Below are positions 36,074-46,468 of a DNA stretch of 64,000 bases, piece after piece. Positions within the stretch are counted from its first letter, which is position 1, and each line of letters starts with the position of its first letter. Both the position numbers and the translations under genes were made by a program. The notes beneath the pieces were generated by a model. The model worked only from the letters and a program-made list of their open reading frames with translations. It ran no database searches and was not told the DNA's origin. The stretch is from Massilia terrae (GTDB lineage Bacteria > Pseudomonadota > Gammaproteobacteria > Burkholderiales > Burkholderiaceae_D), in assembly GCF_024753145.1 (NCBI RefSeq), contig NZ_JANUGU010000007.1, positions 124,001 to 188,000 on the forward strand, read 5' to 3'.

Positions 36074-37474
36074 TCAGAACGTCACCGGCAGGCGCACACT
36101 GAGCGTCACGTCCGGGGTGTCGCTGGTCAGCCCGGCGCCCACGGAGACATTCAGCGAGTATTTATCGGACAGCCGGTATGAGTATCCGACAAGCAGCGTG
36201 CCGAGCTGGGTGCGCACCGAACCCGGCGCCGGCGCGCCGCCCTGGCGGGTGCGGCCGATCGAGCTGTGGTCGTAGCCAAGGCTGAGCGAGGCCTTTTCAT
36301 TGAGCGCCAGTCCCATCCCGAAGTTAAAGCCGATGATATCGCCCGGTTTGACGTCCCCGAGGAACTCGCGGGCGCCGGCCTGCACCAGGCGGCTGACATT
36401 CCTGCGCTGGAAGTTGTGCAGGTAGCTGACGCTGCCGAAGAAGACCGCCGGATCGGATGCAAACAGCCAAGTGAGGCTGGGCTGAAGCGAGTAGAAGCCC
36501 GATCCCGTCGGCAGTTGCAGCGGCAGGCCGGTGCCACTGATGTTGTCGCCGACGCAGCGGGTCTGGCAGTCGGTCACGACCTGGAACGGATCACGCCCGG
36601 TGCGTGATTTCAGGCGCAGGCCGGCCACGTAGTAGGCGCCTTCGCTTCCCGAGTTGAGCTGGTAGCGGGCGCCCGCCTCGACGTCGCCGATGTGTTTGCC
36701 GCTGGTGTCAAACACGCGGTCGACGGCGCTGCCGGTGAGGATTTCGCGGCTGACCGCCGCATCGGAACGGTACACGTACGGCGCGCGCAGCTCGACTTCG
36801 AGACGGTTGCTCAGCCCGGTGCGCAGCGCGAGTGCACCGGTGACCGTGTTGCGCCGCACTTCGCGCACATCGACCAACCCGATCAGCAGCGCCGGGATGA
36901 CCGTATAGCCGACCAGCGCGACCCGGTTGCTCGACGCATACCCAAACTGGAACGATGGTTCCACGATAAATTTGCCGCGCGGCGTCAGGATCCCCGGCTG
37001 TTCGAACAGGGGCGCGACCGCGGGCGGGCGTTGCGCGCCCTCCGGGGCTTGCCCGACCGGGGCCGGGCCGCCGCCGGCTGACGCCGGTGCCGCGGCGGAA
37101 TCTGGCTGCAATGGAAGGCCGGCGGGTGCCGGCGGCGCGGCCGGATCGGGCTGCGATGCGGGGCCGGCGGATGCCAGCGGCGCAACCGGACCGGCCGGCG
37201 CACCGGCGGCGGCCGCCGGATTCCCGGTCCCGCGCCGCCGCGCCAGTTCTTCTGCGCCGAGCGCCTGCGGGCCGTCGCGATTGGCCTGCTGGTCGAGTTC
37301 GCGTCGCAAGGCGTCGATCTCCCGGCGCTGCTCGGCAAGCTGCCGCTTGACCTGGTCGAGTTCGGCCTGGGAGGCTTGACTGACAGGCGCCGGCTCGGCG
37401 GCCTGCGCCAGCTGGCCAAGCAATGCCGCGGCCAGGGCCGCGGCGCGCCATCCATCCACAGTCACCCCGTGCAT
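36074..37474 (-). CDS. FapF-like outer-membrane pore of an amyloid-secretion operon
   Basis: 466 residues from the ATG at 37474 (GAAGGAGGGGGC upstream). Signal peptide (to about 26), a heptad-rich coiled coil (about 35-64, QAELDQVKRQLAEQRREIDA), a Pro/Ala linker (about 80-155), then a beta-barrel of alternating strands to a terminal Phe (LSVRLPVTF). Coiled coil plus barrel is the plan of Pseudomonas FapF, the trimeric secretion channel for functional amyloid. A disulfide-sized cysteine pair (DCQTRC) is predicted in a loop. It is last in the operon after the FapD-like peptidase, as in fapDEF. The assignment rests on architecture and order, not on a database search. Confidence 0.72.
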   Translation of the reverse strand: MHGVTVDGWRAAALAAALLGQLAQAAEPAPVSQASQAELDQVKRQLAEQRREIDALRRELDQQANRDGPQALGAEELARRRGTGNPAAAAGAPAGPVAPLASAGPASQPDPAAPPAPAGLPLQPDSAAAPASAGGGPAPVGQAPEGAQRPPAVAPLFEQPGILTPRGKFIVEPSFQFGYASSNRVALVGYTVIPALLIGLVDVREVRRNTVTGALALRTGLSNRLEVELRAPYVYRSDAAVSREILTGSAVDRVFDTSGKHIGDVEAGARYQLNSGSEGAYYVAGLRLKSRTGRDPFQVVTDCQTRCVGDNISGTGLPLQLPTGSGFYSLQPSLTWLFASDPAVFFGSVSYLHNFQRRNVSRLVQAGAREFLGDVKPGDIIGFNFGMGLALNEKASLSLGYDHSSIGRTRQGGAPAPGSVRTQLGTLLVGYSYRLSDKYSLNVSVGAGLTSDTPDVTLSVRLPVTF

Positions 37475-37484
37475 GCCCCCTCCT

Positions 37485-37979
37485 TCAATGTGGACTCGCC
37501 GCGCCGGCGAGCGCATCGGCGAGGCTGCGTTCGAAATGCAAGGCCTGCAGCAGCGCCAGGCCGTTGACGCTGGCATTGATCACGGTCTGGCTGCGAATCG
37601 CCTGGCCGTCCAGGCTGTTCTGGATCACCATCGCTCCCACCATCTGCCCGGGCGCCGGCTGGGCGAAAATATTGTCAGCTCCCGCCTGGATCAGATTGAC
37701 CGCCGACAGGGCGGCGCCAGTTTGCCGGACCTGTTCGGTACTGAGCCGGCCGATGTCGGGCAGTTGCACGCTGGTGCGCGCCACTATCTCTCCATTCAGC
37801 GACACCAGCCGCTCCAGGCCGAACGACAGCGCAAGGCCAGCCCCGATCGTGAAGCCACCGCGCGCGCTGTCGAGTACCGCGGGGCTCACCGCGGTCCAAT
37901 ACGTCGCAGGCGGCGACGCTGCGGCGCTGCCCGCCGCCAGCGCCAGCCCGGCGACGCAACGCAGAAAGATTGGATGCAT
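37485..37979 (-). CDS. Small exported protein at the FapE position
   Basis: 164 residues from the ATG at 37979, with AAGGAGAAGGGC upstream; the TTG at 37994 lies on the Shine-Dalgarno and is not the start. Signal peptide MHPIFLRCVAGLALAAGSAAA, then VLDSARGGF (a double-glycine-like site at about 38-46), GLALSFGLERLVSLNGEIV, and a C-terminal region containing IQNSLDGQAIRSQTVIN (119-135). That 17-residue block aligns without gaps to the C-termini of the two other exported proteins in the operon. Location between the C39 peptidase and the FapF-like pore matches FapE. Role as minor fibre component or secretion cofactor is inference. Confidence 0.68.
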   Translation of the reverse strand: MHPIFLRCVAGLALAAGSAAASPPATYWTAVSPAVLDSARGGFTIGAGLALSFGLERLVSLNGEIVARTSVQLPDIGRLSTEQVRQTGAALSAVNLIQAGADNIFAQPAPGQMVGAMVIQNSLDGQAIRSQTVINASVNGLALLQALHFERSLADALAGAASPH

Positions 37980-37990
37980 GCCCTTCTCCT

Positions 37991-38674
37991 TCAAAAGTCG
38001 CCCGGCCCGAACTTCGGCATCGTGGCGCCGGACTGGCGCTTGTGATCGATCCCCTGGTCGAGTGGCGCGCGCGGCGCGGCACGCCAGTCGGCGCTGCTGT
38101 TAAACGAGGGCGCCCTTGGGTGGTCGTGAATCACGAATAACAATTTGCCGGCCCAGATCGATTCGAATTCGCCGCGCGACACGACCCGTGTACCCTTCGC
38201 GGAATCACCGAGCAGGATGCGCGCGCCGTCGACGCCTTTGATCACGACGAAATGGTGGTAGCCGTGATCGGCCACGAGCACAATGGCCGGCAGCTTCGCG
38301 TCGATCAGTTCCTGCAAGGGCAGGCGGAAGCCGTCGGCCCGGAATCCGTGCGCCGCGAGAAAGCGCCGCATGTCGAGCAGCGAAAAGCCTTCCTTGCGGA
38401 TCCTCGCCTGGTCGCCGCGCAGGAACATCTGCTCGAACACTTGTTGCTCGGTCACCGGGTAGCCGTAATGGTGCGTGAGCAGGGTCGCCAACGCGGCCGA
38501 CCCGCAGCTGAAGTCGTACTGCTGGCGCAGCGTCGTCTGGAAGCGCATTTCCTTGATACTGGCGACGGGCAGCGCCAGCCGAGCGCCATTCGGCAGCGCC
38601 AGGTCGGCGGCACGCGCATCGGCAAGCAGCAGGGCCAGCAGCGGCCACGCGCAGCGCAAATGATGTCGCTTCAT
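37991..38674 (-). CDS. FapD-like C39-family cysteine peptidase
   Basis: 227 residues with a signal peptide (MKRHHLRCAWPLLALLLADARA). Peptidase C39 fold: oxyanion Gln and catalytic Cys57 in QQYDFSCGSAALATLL, catalytic His141 in YHHFVVIKG, and Asp157 in LLGDSAKGT. Bacteriocin-type C39 domains sit on ABC transporters; this one is free and exported, as in FapD of functional-amyloid operons, where it is needed for fibre export. Its ATG overlaps the previous stop (ATGA), so it is translationally coupled to its possible substrate. Natural targets could be the double-glycine-like sites in its two small neighbours. Confidence 0.82.
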   Translation of the reverse strand: MKRHHLRCAWPLLALLLADARAADLALPNGARLALPVASIKEMRFQTTLRQQYDFSCGSAALATLLTHHYGYPVTEQQVFEQMFLRGDQARIRKEGFSLLDMRRFLAAHGFRADGFRLPLQELIDAKLPAIVLVADHGYHHFVVIKGVDGARILLGDSAKGTRVVSRGEFESIWAGKLLFVIHDHPRAPSFNSSADWRAAPRAPLDQGIDHKRQSGATMPKFGPGDF

Positions 38675-39114
38675 TTCAGCTCGAGGTTGATCACGGTGGC
38701 GTTCTGGATCAGCACGTTGGCACCGCTGTTCTGGATCACGACGGGCAGCCCCGCTGCGTTGGCGAACGAGCCGGACTGGATCACGTTGCTGCCGGTGGCC
38801 ACCCGCGTGGCAGCATTGCCGGTGAGCTTAGCGGACAAGGTGGCGTCGGCGAACTGCGTGCCCGCGCCACGCATGCCATCCAGCTCGCCAGGGCTGGCGG
38901 TGGCGCCAGGGGCCGGCCTCGCCGTGGCGGCTCCTGCTGCGGCGGAACTTGCGCCGGCACTGGCAACCGGGCGAACCACCTGCGCGCCCGGCGGTGCCAT
39001 GCCTGGGACTTCGCTGGCGTGCTGCCCCGACGCGGTTTCGCCTGCCAGCGCAAAGACCGGCACCGCCAGCGCGGCGCCCCCCAGCCATACCGCGATACAG
39101 TGTTTCAGGTACAT
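38671..39114 (-). CDS. Small exported protein of the Fap-like operon
   Basis: 147 residues. Signal peptide (to about 24), an Ala/Pro-rich middle, then GELDGMRGAG (a double-glycine-like site, about 77-86), TLSAKLTGNAATRVATGSN, and the C-terminal IQNSGANVLIQNATVIN (127-143). The C-terminal block looks like amyloid-type beta repeats rich in Asn/Gln/Val. The ATG at 39114 follows GGAGGAGCT. It may correspond functionally to FapA or FapB; sequence alone does not decide. Unlike Pseudomonas FapB/FapC it has no CxxC. Confidence 0.66.
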   Translation of the reverse strand: MYLKHCIAVWLGGAALAVPVFALAGETASGQHASEVPGMAPPGAQVVRPVASAGASSAAAGAATARPAPGATASPGELDGMRGAGTQFADATLSAKLTGNAATRVATGSNVIQSGSFANAAGLPVVIQNSGANVLIQNATVINLELK

Positions 39115-39187
39115 AGCTCCTCCAGCTTGATCGGCAAGAGCCGCCGGCCGGATCCGGCGCGGCGGAAGGACACATCAGGCGGCGGGC

Positions 39188-40255
39188 TTAGTGGCCGACC
39201 GCCAGGTTTGCCTGGACGTTCACGCTTTGCTGCACCAGCGAGGCGAAGCCGCTGTTCTGGCTGGCCACGAGCACCCCGGCCGCCGACTGGCCGACATTGC
39301 TCATCGTGTTGGACATGTCGAAGGCGCCGGTGCTGACAGCGAGGTGTGCCGACGCCGCATCGGCGCCGGTCGCGCCCGCACCACCGGCGCCGCCCGTGCC
39401 GGCGCCGGCCGTGTTGGTCACCGCGCCGCCATGGCCGCCATCGCCGGCATAATTCGCGGCGTTGCCGGTGTTGCCGCCAGCGCCGCCATGACCGCCGTCG
39501 CCGCCGCCGCCGATGGCGACATTACCGGCCGCACCGCCGCCGCCGCCCGCGCCGCCGCTTGCCGAGGCTGCGTCGCCGCCATGGCCTCCGCTCGCCGTTC
39601 CGTTACCGGTGCCGGCGTTGGCGCCGCCGCCGGCCGCGGCGCCACCCGCCCCGCCGGCCGTCGTGGCCAAGCCTCCGTTCCCGCCGAATCCCCCGACGGA
39701 GAACGCTGCCGACGCCGAAGCACCTCCGCCGCCCCCAGCCCCGCCTGCACCGGCCGGGCCGCTGTTCGCGGCAGTCGCCGCGCCACCCAGTCCACCCGCA
39801 CCGCCCGCGGCGACGGCGCCGCCGCCAGTGCCGTTGCCGCCACCGCCGCCGCCGGCGTTGCCGCCATTGGCATTGCCGGTATTCGTCGCAACGTTGCCGA
39901 TATTGCCGATCGCGTTGCCCGTCACGGTGCCGGTCAAGGTGGAGCTGGAAGTGGCGACCGAGGTGTTGAAGGAATTGGCTACGCTTGAGCTGGCGTGCGC
40001 ACCATTATTGGCGGCGGCGCCGGCTATCGAGGCCGTCGCAGTGCCGGCGGAACTGACGTTCAGGCCGGTGCTGTCGTGGTCCGCCTGGGCAGCCAGGCTT
40101 TGGTCGTTCGCGTGCGCGCCATCACCGCTCTGGCTTTGGGAGGTGGTTTGCTGCACATCGCCATTGGTATTCGTTGCTGTATTGCCGACCGGAGCGGCAT
40201 ACGCGCTTGCGCCGAAAGCCAGGGTGATCGCGACTGCCATCAGAGTGCGTTTCAT
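39188..40255 (-). CDS. Gly/Ala-rich secreted protein, candidate amyloid subunit
   Basis: 355 residues from the ATG at 40255. Signal peptide MKRTLMAVAITLAFGASAYA, an Asn/Gln/Ser/Thr-rich N-terminal region (to about 130), a long low-complexity Gly/Ala core (about 130-305; GGAGG, GGHGG, GGNGG units), and an Asn/Gln/Val-rich tail with SQNSGFASLVQQSVNVQ (332-348). No cysteine is present. It is the first gene after the sigma-54 promoter and thus probably the most expressed, as expected of a major fibre subunit. It replaces the repeat architecture of FapC with a Gly-rich core, so homology to FapC is uncertain. Confidence 0.68.
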   Translation of the reverse strand: MKRTLMAVAITLAFGASAYAAPVGNTATNTNGDVQQTTSQSQSGDGAHANDQSLAAQADHDSTGLNVSSAGTATASIAGAAANNGAHASSSVANSFNTSVATSSSTLTGTVTGNAIGNIGNVATNTGNANGGNAGGGGGGNGTGGGAVAAGGAGGLGGAATAANSGPAGAGGAGGGGGASASAAFSVGGFGGNGGLATTAGGAGGAAAGGGANAGTGNGTASGGHGGDAASASGGAGGGGGAAGNVAIGGGGDGGHGGAGGNTGNAANYAGDGGHGGAVTNTAGAGTGGAGGAGATGADAASAHLAVSTGAFDMSNTMSNVGQSAAGVLVASQNSGFASLVQQSVNVQANLAVGH

Positions 40256-40320
40256 AGTGACCCCTTTGAATAGTTCGTCATCGATTGACTTCGCTACATC
40301 AGTCCAGCAAGCGCGGTACC

Positions 40321-40336
40321 AGCAAGATCGGTGCCA
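40321..40336 (-). promoter_or_regulatory. Sigma-54 promoter of the Fap-like operon
   Basis: On the minus strand TGGCAC-N5-TTGCT (TGGCACCGATCTTGCT), with the GG and GC doublets correctly spaced for -24/-12. Transcription should begin about 12 bases beyond the GC, giving a leader of roughly 55 bases before the ATG at 40255. The next upstream gene encodes a GAFTGA-containing sigma-54 activator. Confidence 0.8.
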
Positions 40337-40452
40337 GCGCCGCAGCGCCTGACGCAAGCACTTGAAAATATTCGGATAAGCGCCGCATGGCGTGCGCCGC
40401 GACGGATTCAACTGGACGGGCAGCGGAGCAAAACCGTCCCGTGCTTGTGACA

Positions 40453-40480
40453 CCTGCCCGGCGCCACGTCCCCGGGCAGG
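40453..40480. promoter_or_regulatory. Inverted repeat, candidate activator site for the sigma-54 promoter
   Basis: CCTGCCCGG (40453-40461) and CCGGGCAGG (40472-40480) are exact inverted repeats around 10 bp. They lie about 117-144 bp upstream of the -24 element, the usual range for enhancer-binding sites. No T-run follows on either strand, so a terminator is less likely. Confidence 0.45.
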
Positions 40481-40543
40481 CGCAGGGCGCGGGGGAATCT
40501 CCCCGGGCCGGCCGCAAGCTGTATCACTTGTGGGACTGCGCTC

Positions 40544-41872
40544 TTACTTGCCTGCGATGCCGTGCTTGTCGAGCAGGCGGTACAGCGTCATGCGTGAGAC
40601 ACCGAGCTCGCGCGCCGCGCGCGAGCGATTGTTGCCGGCGCGTTCGAGGCTGGCCAGCAGGGCAGCGCGCTCGGCTGCGATGCGCGATTCGTCCAGCGCG
40701 GCGCCACCCGGCGGCCGGCGTGCATCGGCCAGCGCGAGGTCGGCTGGCGTGATCAGGCGGCCTTCGGCGAGCACCATCGCGCGCCGCGTTCGATTGATCA
40801 GCTCGCGCACATTGCCGGGCCAGTCGTGCTGGCGCAGCGCCTCCAACGCCGCACTGGAAAAGCCCTTCAAGCCTTTCGGCCTATCCGCAGCGTGCTGGCG
40901 AAAAACATGCTCGGCCAGCAAAGGCACGTCGGCACTTCGCTCGCGCAGCGGCGGCACCGCCAGCGGCAGCACATGGAGGCGGTAGTACAGGTCTTCGCGG
41001 AACAGGCCCTGTTCCACCGCGCGCTGCAGGTCGACGTGGGATGCCGCGATCACGCGCGCATCGACCGCGATGTTGCGCGTGGATCCGACCCGGTAAATGG
41101 TCTTCTCTTGCAGGAAGCGCAGCAGGTTGGCCTGCTGGTCCTTCGGCAGCTCGGCCACCTCGTCGAGGAATAGCGTGCCGCCACTGGCCGTCTCGATCAA
41201 CCCGGGCTTGTCGGCGGCGGCGCCGGTGAACGCGCCGCGCGCGTGTCCAAACAGCTCGGACTGGATCAGCGTGGGGGTTAGGGCACCGCAGTTCACCGGC
41301 ACGAATGGACCGGCGCGCCGCGGCGACTGTGCGTGAACTGCGCGCGCCGCCAGTTCCTTGCCGCTGCCGCTTTCGCCGCCGATGAACACCGGCGCATCGG
41401 CGTGGGCAACCCGGGTAATCTGGGCACGCAAGCGCCCGATCGCGGCGCTGTTGCCGATCATCGCCGCCGCAGCCGGCGCCGCCAGCGGCGCCGGCGATGG
41501 TGCGCGCAGTTGGGCGACCCCGAGCGCATGCCCGAGCGCATGACCCAGCCGCACAGGGTCGACCGGATCGGTATGGAAATCATAGAAGTGGTCGCCCACC
41601 AGTTGGCGCCAGCGCGCCGAGCTGAGGGCCGCCGGCTGCAGCAGGCCGATCCATTGCTGCTGCCAGTTCTGGCTCAGGAAGTGATCGAGCTCGGCATGCT
41701 CGACCTCCTCCAGGCCAACCAGCAAGCCGACCAGGTAGCCATCCGTGCACAGCGCGCGGCGCGCCTCGCCCAGCGTGCCGACGACACGCACCTTCCAATC
41801 GCGCAAAGCATGCGCGTACCCGGCGGCCATGCTGCGATCGCCGGCGATGCAGAGCAATTGCTTCTGGTGCAT
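40544..41872 (-). CDS. VpsR-like sigma-54-dependent activator
   Basis: 442 residues from the ATG at 41872. The N-terminal about 130 residues resemble a receiver domain without a clear phospho-acceptor Asp, as in VpsR-type activators. AAA+ domain: Walker A GESGSGKE (166-173), the sigma-54-contacting GAFTGA loop (213-218), and Walker [13 protein letters not shown]. The C-terminal Fis-type helix-turn-helix is [21 protein letters not shown]. It lies upstream of and co-directional with the amyloid operon, 288 bp from it, with a sigma-54 promoter in between. VpsR-like proteins respond to c-di-GMP in other bacteria; that is untested here. Confidence 0.9.
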   Translation of the reverse strand: MHQKQLLCIAGDRSMAAGYAHALRDWKVRVVGTLGEARRALCTDGYLVGLLVGLEEVEHAELDHFLSQNWQQQWIGLLQPAALSSARWRQLVGDHFYDFHTDPVDPVRLGHALGHALGVAQLRAPSPAPLAAPAAAAMIGNSAAIGRLRAQITRVAHADAPVFIGGESGSGKELAARAVHAQSPRRAGPFVPVNCGALTPTLIQSELFGHARGAFTGAAADKPGLIETASGGTLFLDEVAELPKDQQANLLRFLQEKTIYRVGSTRNIAVDARVIAASHVDLQRAVEQGLFREDLYYRLHVLPLAVPPLRERSADVPLLAEHVFRQHAADRPKGLKGFSSAALEALRQHDWPGNVRELINRTRRAMVLAEGRLITPADLALADARRPPGGAALDESRIAAERAALLASLERAGNNRSRAARELGVSRMTLYRLLDKHGIAGK

Positions 41873-42043
41873 TTGCTGTCTCCAGGCCGAGGGCGCAATG
41901 CCCGACGACCCGACAGCGTACTCAAGACCGGAGACTGGCACGACACCAAACGTCCAACTCTTGATACAGCTAAGGACATCACCAATTGGCGCACGGCGGC
42001 CAAACCATAGCGTGCCGCCTGCGCAACGTGAGGGCGAAACGAA

Positions 42044-42406
<363 letters not shown>

Positions 42407-42412
42407 CTATCC

Positions 42413-44464
<2,052 letters not shown>

Positions 44465-44517
44465 GACGAGATTCTAGCTTGCCCACACGGCGGCATCTTC
44501 TTTCGAACGGATAGCAC

Positions 44518-45657
44518 TTGAATTATCGCACGCATATCGTTTCTTCTCTGTCCGAGGTGGGGCAGCCGGCGTGGGACGGCCTGGCCGCCGCCCAGGACAG
44601 GACGAATCCCTTCCTTTCCTTCGCCTTCCTGCACGCCCTGCACGAATCGGGCAGCGCCAGCGCCGAAACGGGCTGGCAGCCGCAGTACATCACGCTGTGG
44701 GACGGCGACGCGCTGGCCGCCGCCCTGCCGCTGTACGTCAAGGGCCATTCGTATGGCGAGTACGTGTTCGACTGGGCCTGGGCCGACGCCTACCAGCGCC
44801 ACGGCCTCGATTACTATCCCAAGCTGCTGTCCGCGATCCCGTTCACGCCGGTCAGCGGCCCACGACTGCTGGCCCGTGATGCACAGGCGCGCGCGGCCCT
44901 CATCGAGGTGTTGTGCGCCACCCAACAGGCGGCCGAGGTGTCCTCGACCCACATCCTGTTCCCGCCCGACCAGGAAGCGCGCCAGCTGTCCGAGGCCGGC
45001 TTCATGCTGCGCAGCGGCGTGCAGTTCCACTGGCTGAACGAAGGGTATGAATCGTTTGAAGAATTCCTGTCCACGCTTGAACAGAAGAAGCGCAAAAACA
45101 TCCGCGCCGAGCGGCGCAAGGTCGCGCAGGCGGGCGTGACGCTCACCCGCGTGCGCGGACGCGACGCCAGCGACACCCAGTGGCGCTTCTTCAACCGCTG
45201 CTACCGCCACACCTACGCCGCGCACCACTCGACGCCCTACCTGAACCTGGACTTCTGGCTGCGCATCGGCGCGACCATGCCGGACAATATCCTGCTGGTG
45301 CTGGCCGAGCGCGATGGCAAGCCGGTCGCGGCCTCGCTCGTGATCCACGATGAAGACACGCTGTTCGGCCGCTACTGGGGCGAGATCGAACACGTGCCCT
45401 GCCTGCATTTCGAGGCCGCCTACTACCAGCCGCTCGAGTTCTGCATCGAACGGGGCATCAAGGTATTCGAAGGCGGCGCCCAGGGTGAACACAAGATGGC
45501 GCGCGGCTTCCTGCCGACGCGCACCTGGTCCGCGCACTGGCTGGCGCACCCGGCGTTCGCGGACGCGATCGAGCATTTCCTTGAACGCGAGGCCGGCGGC
45601 ATCGACAGCTACATCGATGAACTGAACGACCGCAATCCCTTCCGCACGCGCGACTGA
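44518..45657 (+). CDS. FemAB-like acyltransferase (DUF482)
   Basis: 379 residues with a TTG start at 44518 (weak ribosome site); the next in-frame start would remove conserved residues. The blocks NPFLSFAFLHALHESGSA, LPLYVKGHSYGEYVFDWAWADAY, FEEFLSTLEQKKRKNIRAERRKV and FEGGAQGEHKMARGFLPT match the PF04339 family of GNAT/FemAB-like proteins. The substrate is unknown; homologues are thought to transfer aminoacyl or acyl groups. It is divergent from nadE by 53 bp and meets the TlpA-like gene tail to tail with no gap. Confidence 0.85.
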   Translation: MNYRTHIVSSLSEVGQPAWDGLAAAQDRTNPFLSFAFLHALHESGSASAETGWQPQYITLWDGDALAAALPLYVKGHSYGEYVFDWAWADAYQRHGLDYYPKLLSAIPFTPVSGPRLLARDAQARAALIEVLCATQQAAEVSSTHILFPPDQEARQLSEAGFMLRSGVQFHWLNEGYESFEEFLSTLEQKKRKNIRAERRKVAQAGVTLTRVRGRDASDTQWRFFNRCYRHTYAAHHSTPYLNLDFWLRIGATMPDNILLVLAERDGKPVAASLVIHDEDTLFGRYWGEIEHVPCLHFEAAYYQPLEFCIERGIKVFEGGAQGEHKMARGFLPTRTWSAHWLAHPAFADAIEHFLEREAGGIDSYIDELNDRNPFRTRD

Positions 45658-46404
45658 TCAGCGGGCGGGCGCCGCCATTGGCGCGCGTTGGTCCAGCCAG
45701 GAATTTAGTGCTGGCAGGTCCTCGGCAATGCCCCCGCCGACGACCATGTCGACCAGCTTGCCATCACGGTCCAGCAGGGCCATGCTGGGAAAGCCCTTCA
45801 CGCCGACCGTCTTGATCAACTTGGCTGCGTCCGGCACGACCGGCCACGCAAGCTTTGTTTCGCGAATGAAGTCGCGCGCTTCTTCCGCACTGTCGTGTGT
45901 CAGCGCGACGAAGTTGAGGTCACTGCGGCGTTGGGCCACTGCGTTCAGCGACGGCACTTCGCGAACGCATGGCGCGCAGCCCGCGAAATAAAAACTGACC
46001 AGCGTGTAGCGGCCGGCGAGAGCGCTCAAGTCGATCGCGGTGCCATCCAGGCGCTTGAGGTCGAAGGCCGGGAAGCGCTCGCCCGCCTTCAAGTGCGCGA
46101 AGCTTCTGAAATCGCTCATCTGCGCCGCCGACAGCAAGCGGAAGGCCAGGCCGTCGACATTGATCTTTTTGGCCATCCCATAGCCCCGCCCCGCCTGCAC
46201 CTGTGCGGCGAACTGCTCCGGCGTGAGAGCCTTGCCGTTCTCGTCCTGGAATGCGACGTGGGCCGCGTCTTCCGGGCCGGCTTTCTTGTAGAGGCCCGCG
46301 ACAATGTCCGGAATCGACTCCGGTTTCGATTGCGCGAAAGCCGGCGTGCACATCGCGGCGGCGAGCGAGACTGCACTGGCGAAGCGTGGAAAAGTCAGTC
46401 GCAT
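45658..46404 (-). CDS. TlpA-family thiol:disulfide oxidoreductase, second copy
   Basis: 248 residues from the ATG at 46404. Signal peptide (MRLTFPRFASAVSLAAAMCTPAFA). A non-thioredoxin N-terminal segment of about 95 residues (IVAGLYKKAGPEDAAHVAFQ, AAQMSDFRSF) is followed by a TlpA/AhpC-like domain with FAGCAPCVREVPSLNAVA (CAPC active site) and the cis-Pro block GVKGFPSMALLDRDGKLV. The N-terminal extension is unusual for a plain TlpA. Likely a periplasmic reductase or sensor of redox state; partner unknown. Confidence 0.8.
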   Translation of the reverse strand: MRLTFPRFASAVSLAAAMCTPAFAQSKPESIPDIVAGLYKKAGPEDAAHVAFQDENGKALTPEQFAAQVQAGRGYGMAKKINVDGLAFRLLSAAQMSDFRSFAHLKAGERFPAFDLKRLDGTAIDLSALAGRYTLVSFYFAGCAPCVREVPSLNAVAQRRSDLNFVALTHDSAEEARDFIRETKLAWPVVPDAAKLIKTVGVKGFPSMALLDRDGKLVDMVVGGGIAEDLPALNSWLDQRAPMAAPAR

Positions 46405-46468
46405 GCAAACGTCCAAGGCTGGTCTCGAAGCCTGGATCGTGGCACGCCTTGCCACGCCTGGCAAGACG

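Noticed and set aside
39400..39900. Repetitive DNA that could be mistaken for a CRISPR or satellite
   Set aside because: Repeats are imperfect GGC/GGT codon runs in frame with a coding sequence, with no constant repeat length or spacers.
39346..40352. Arg- or Pro-rich frames antisense to the Gly-rich protein
   Set aside because: Mirror images of GGN/GCN codons; the minus-strand frame has the signal peptide, ribosome site and sigma-54 promoter.
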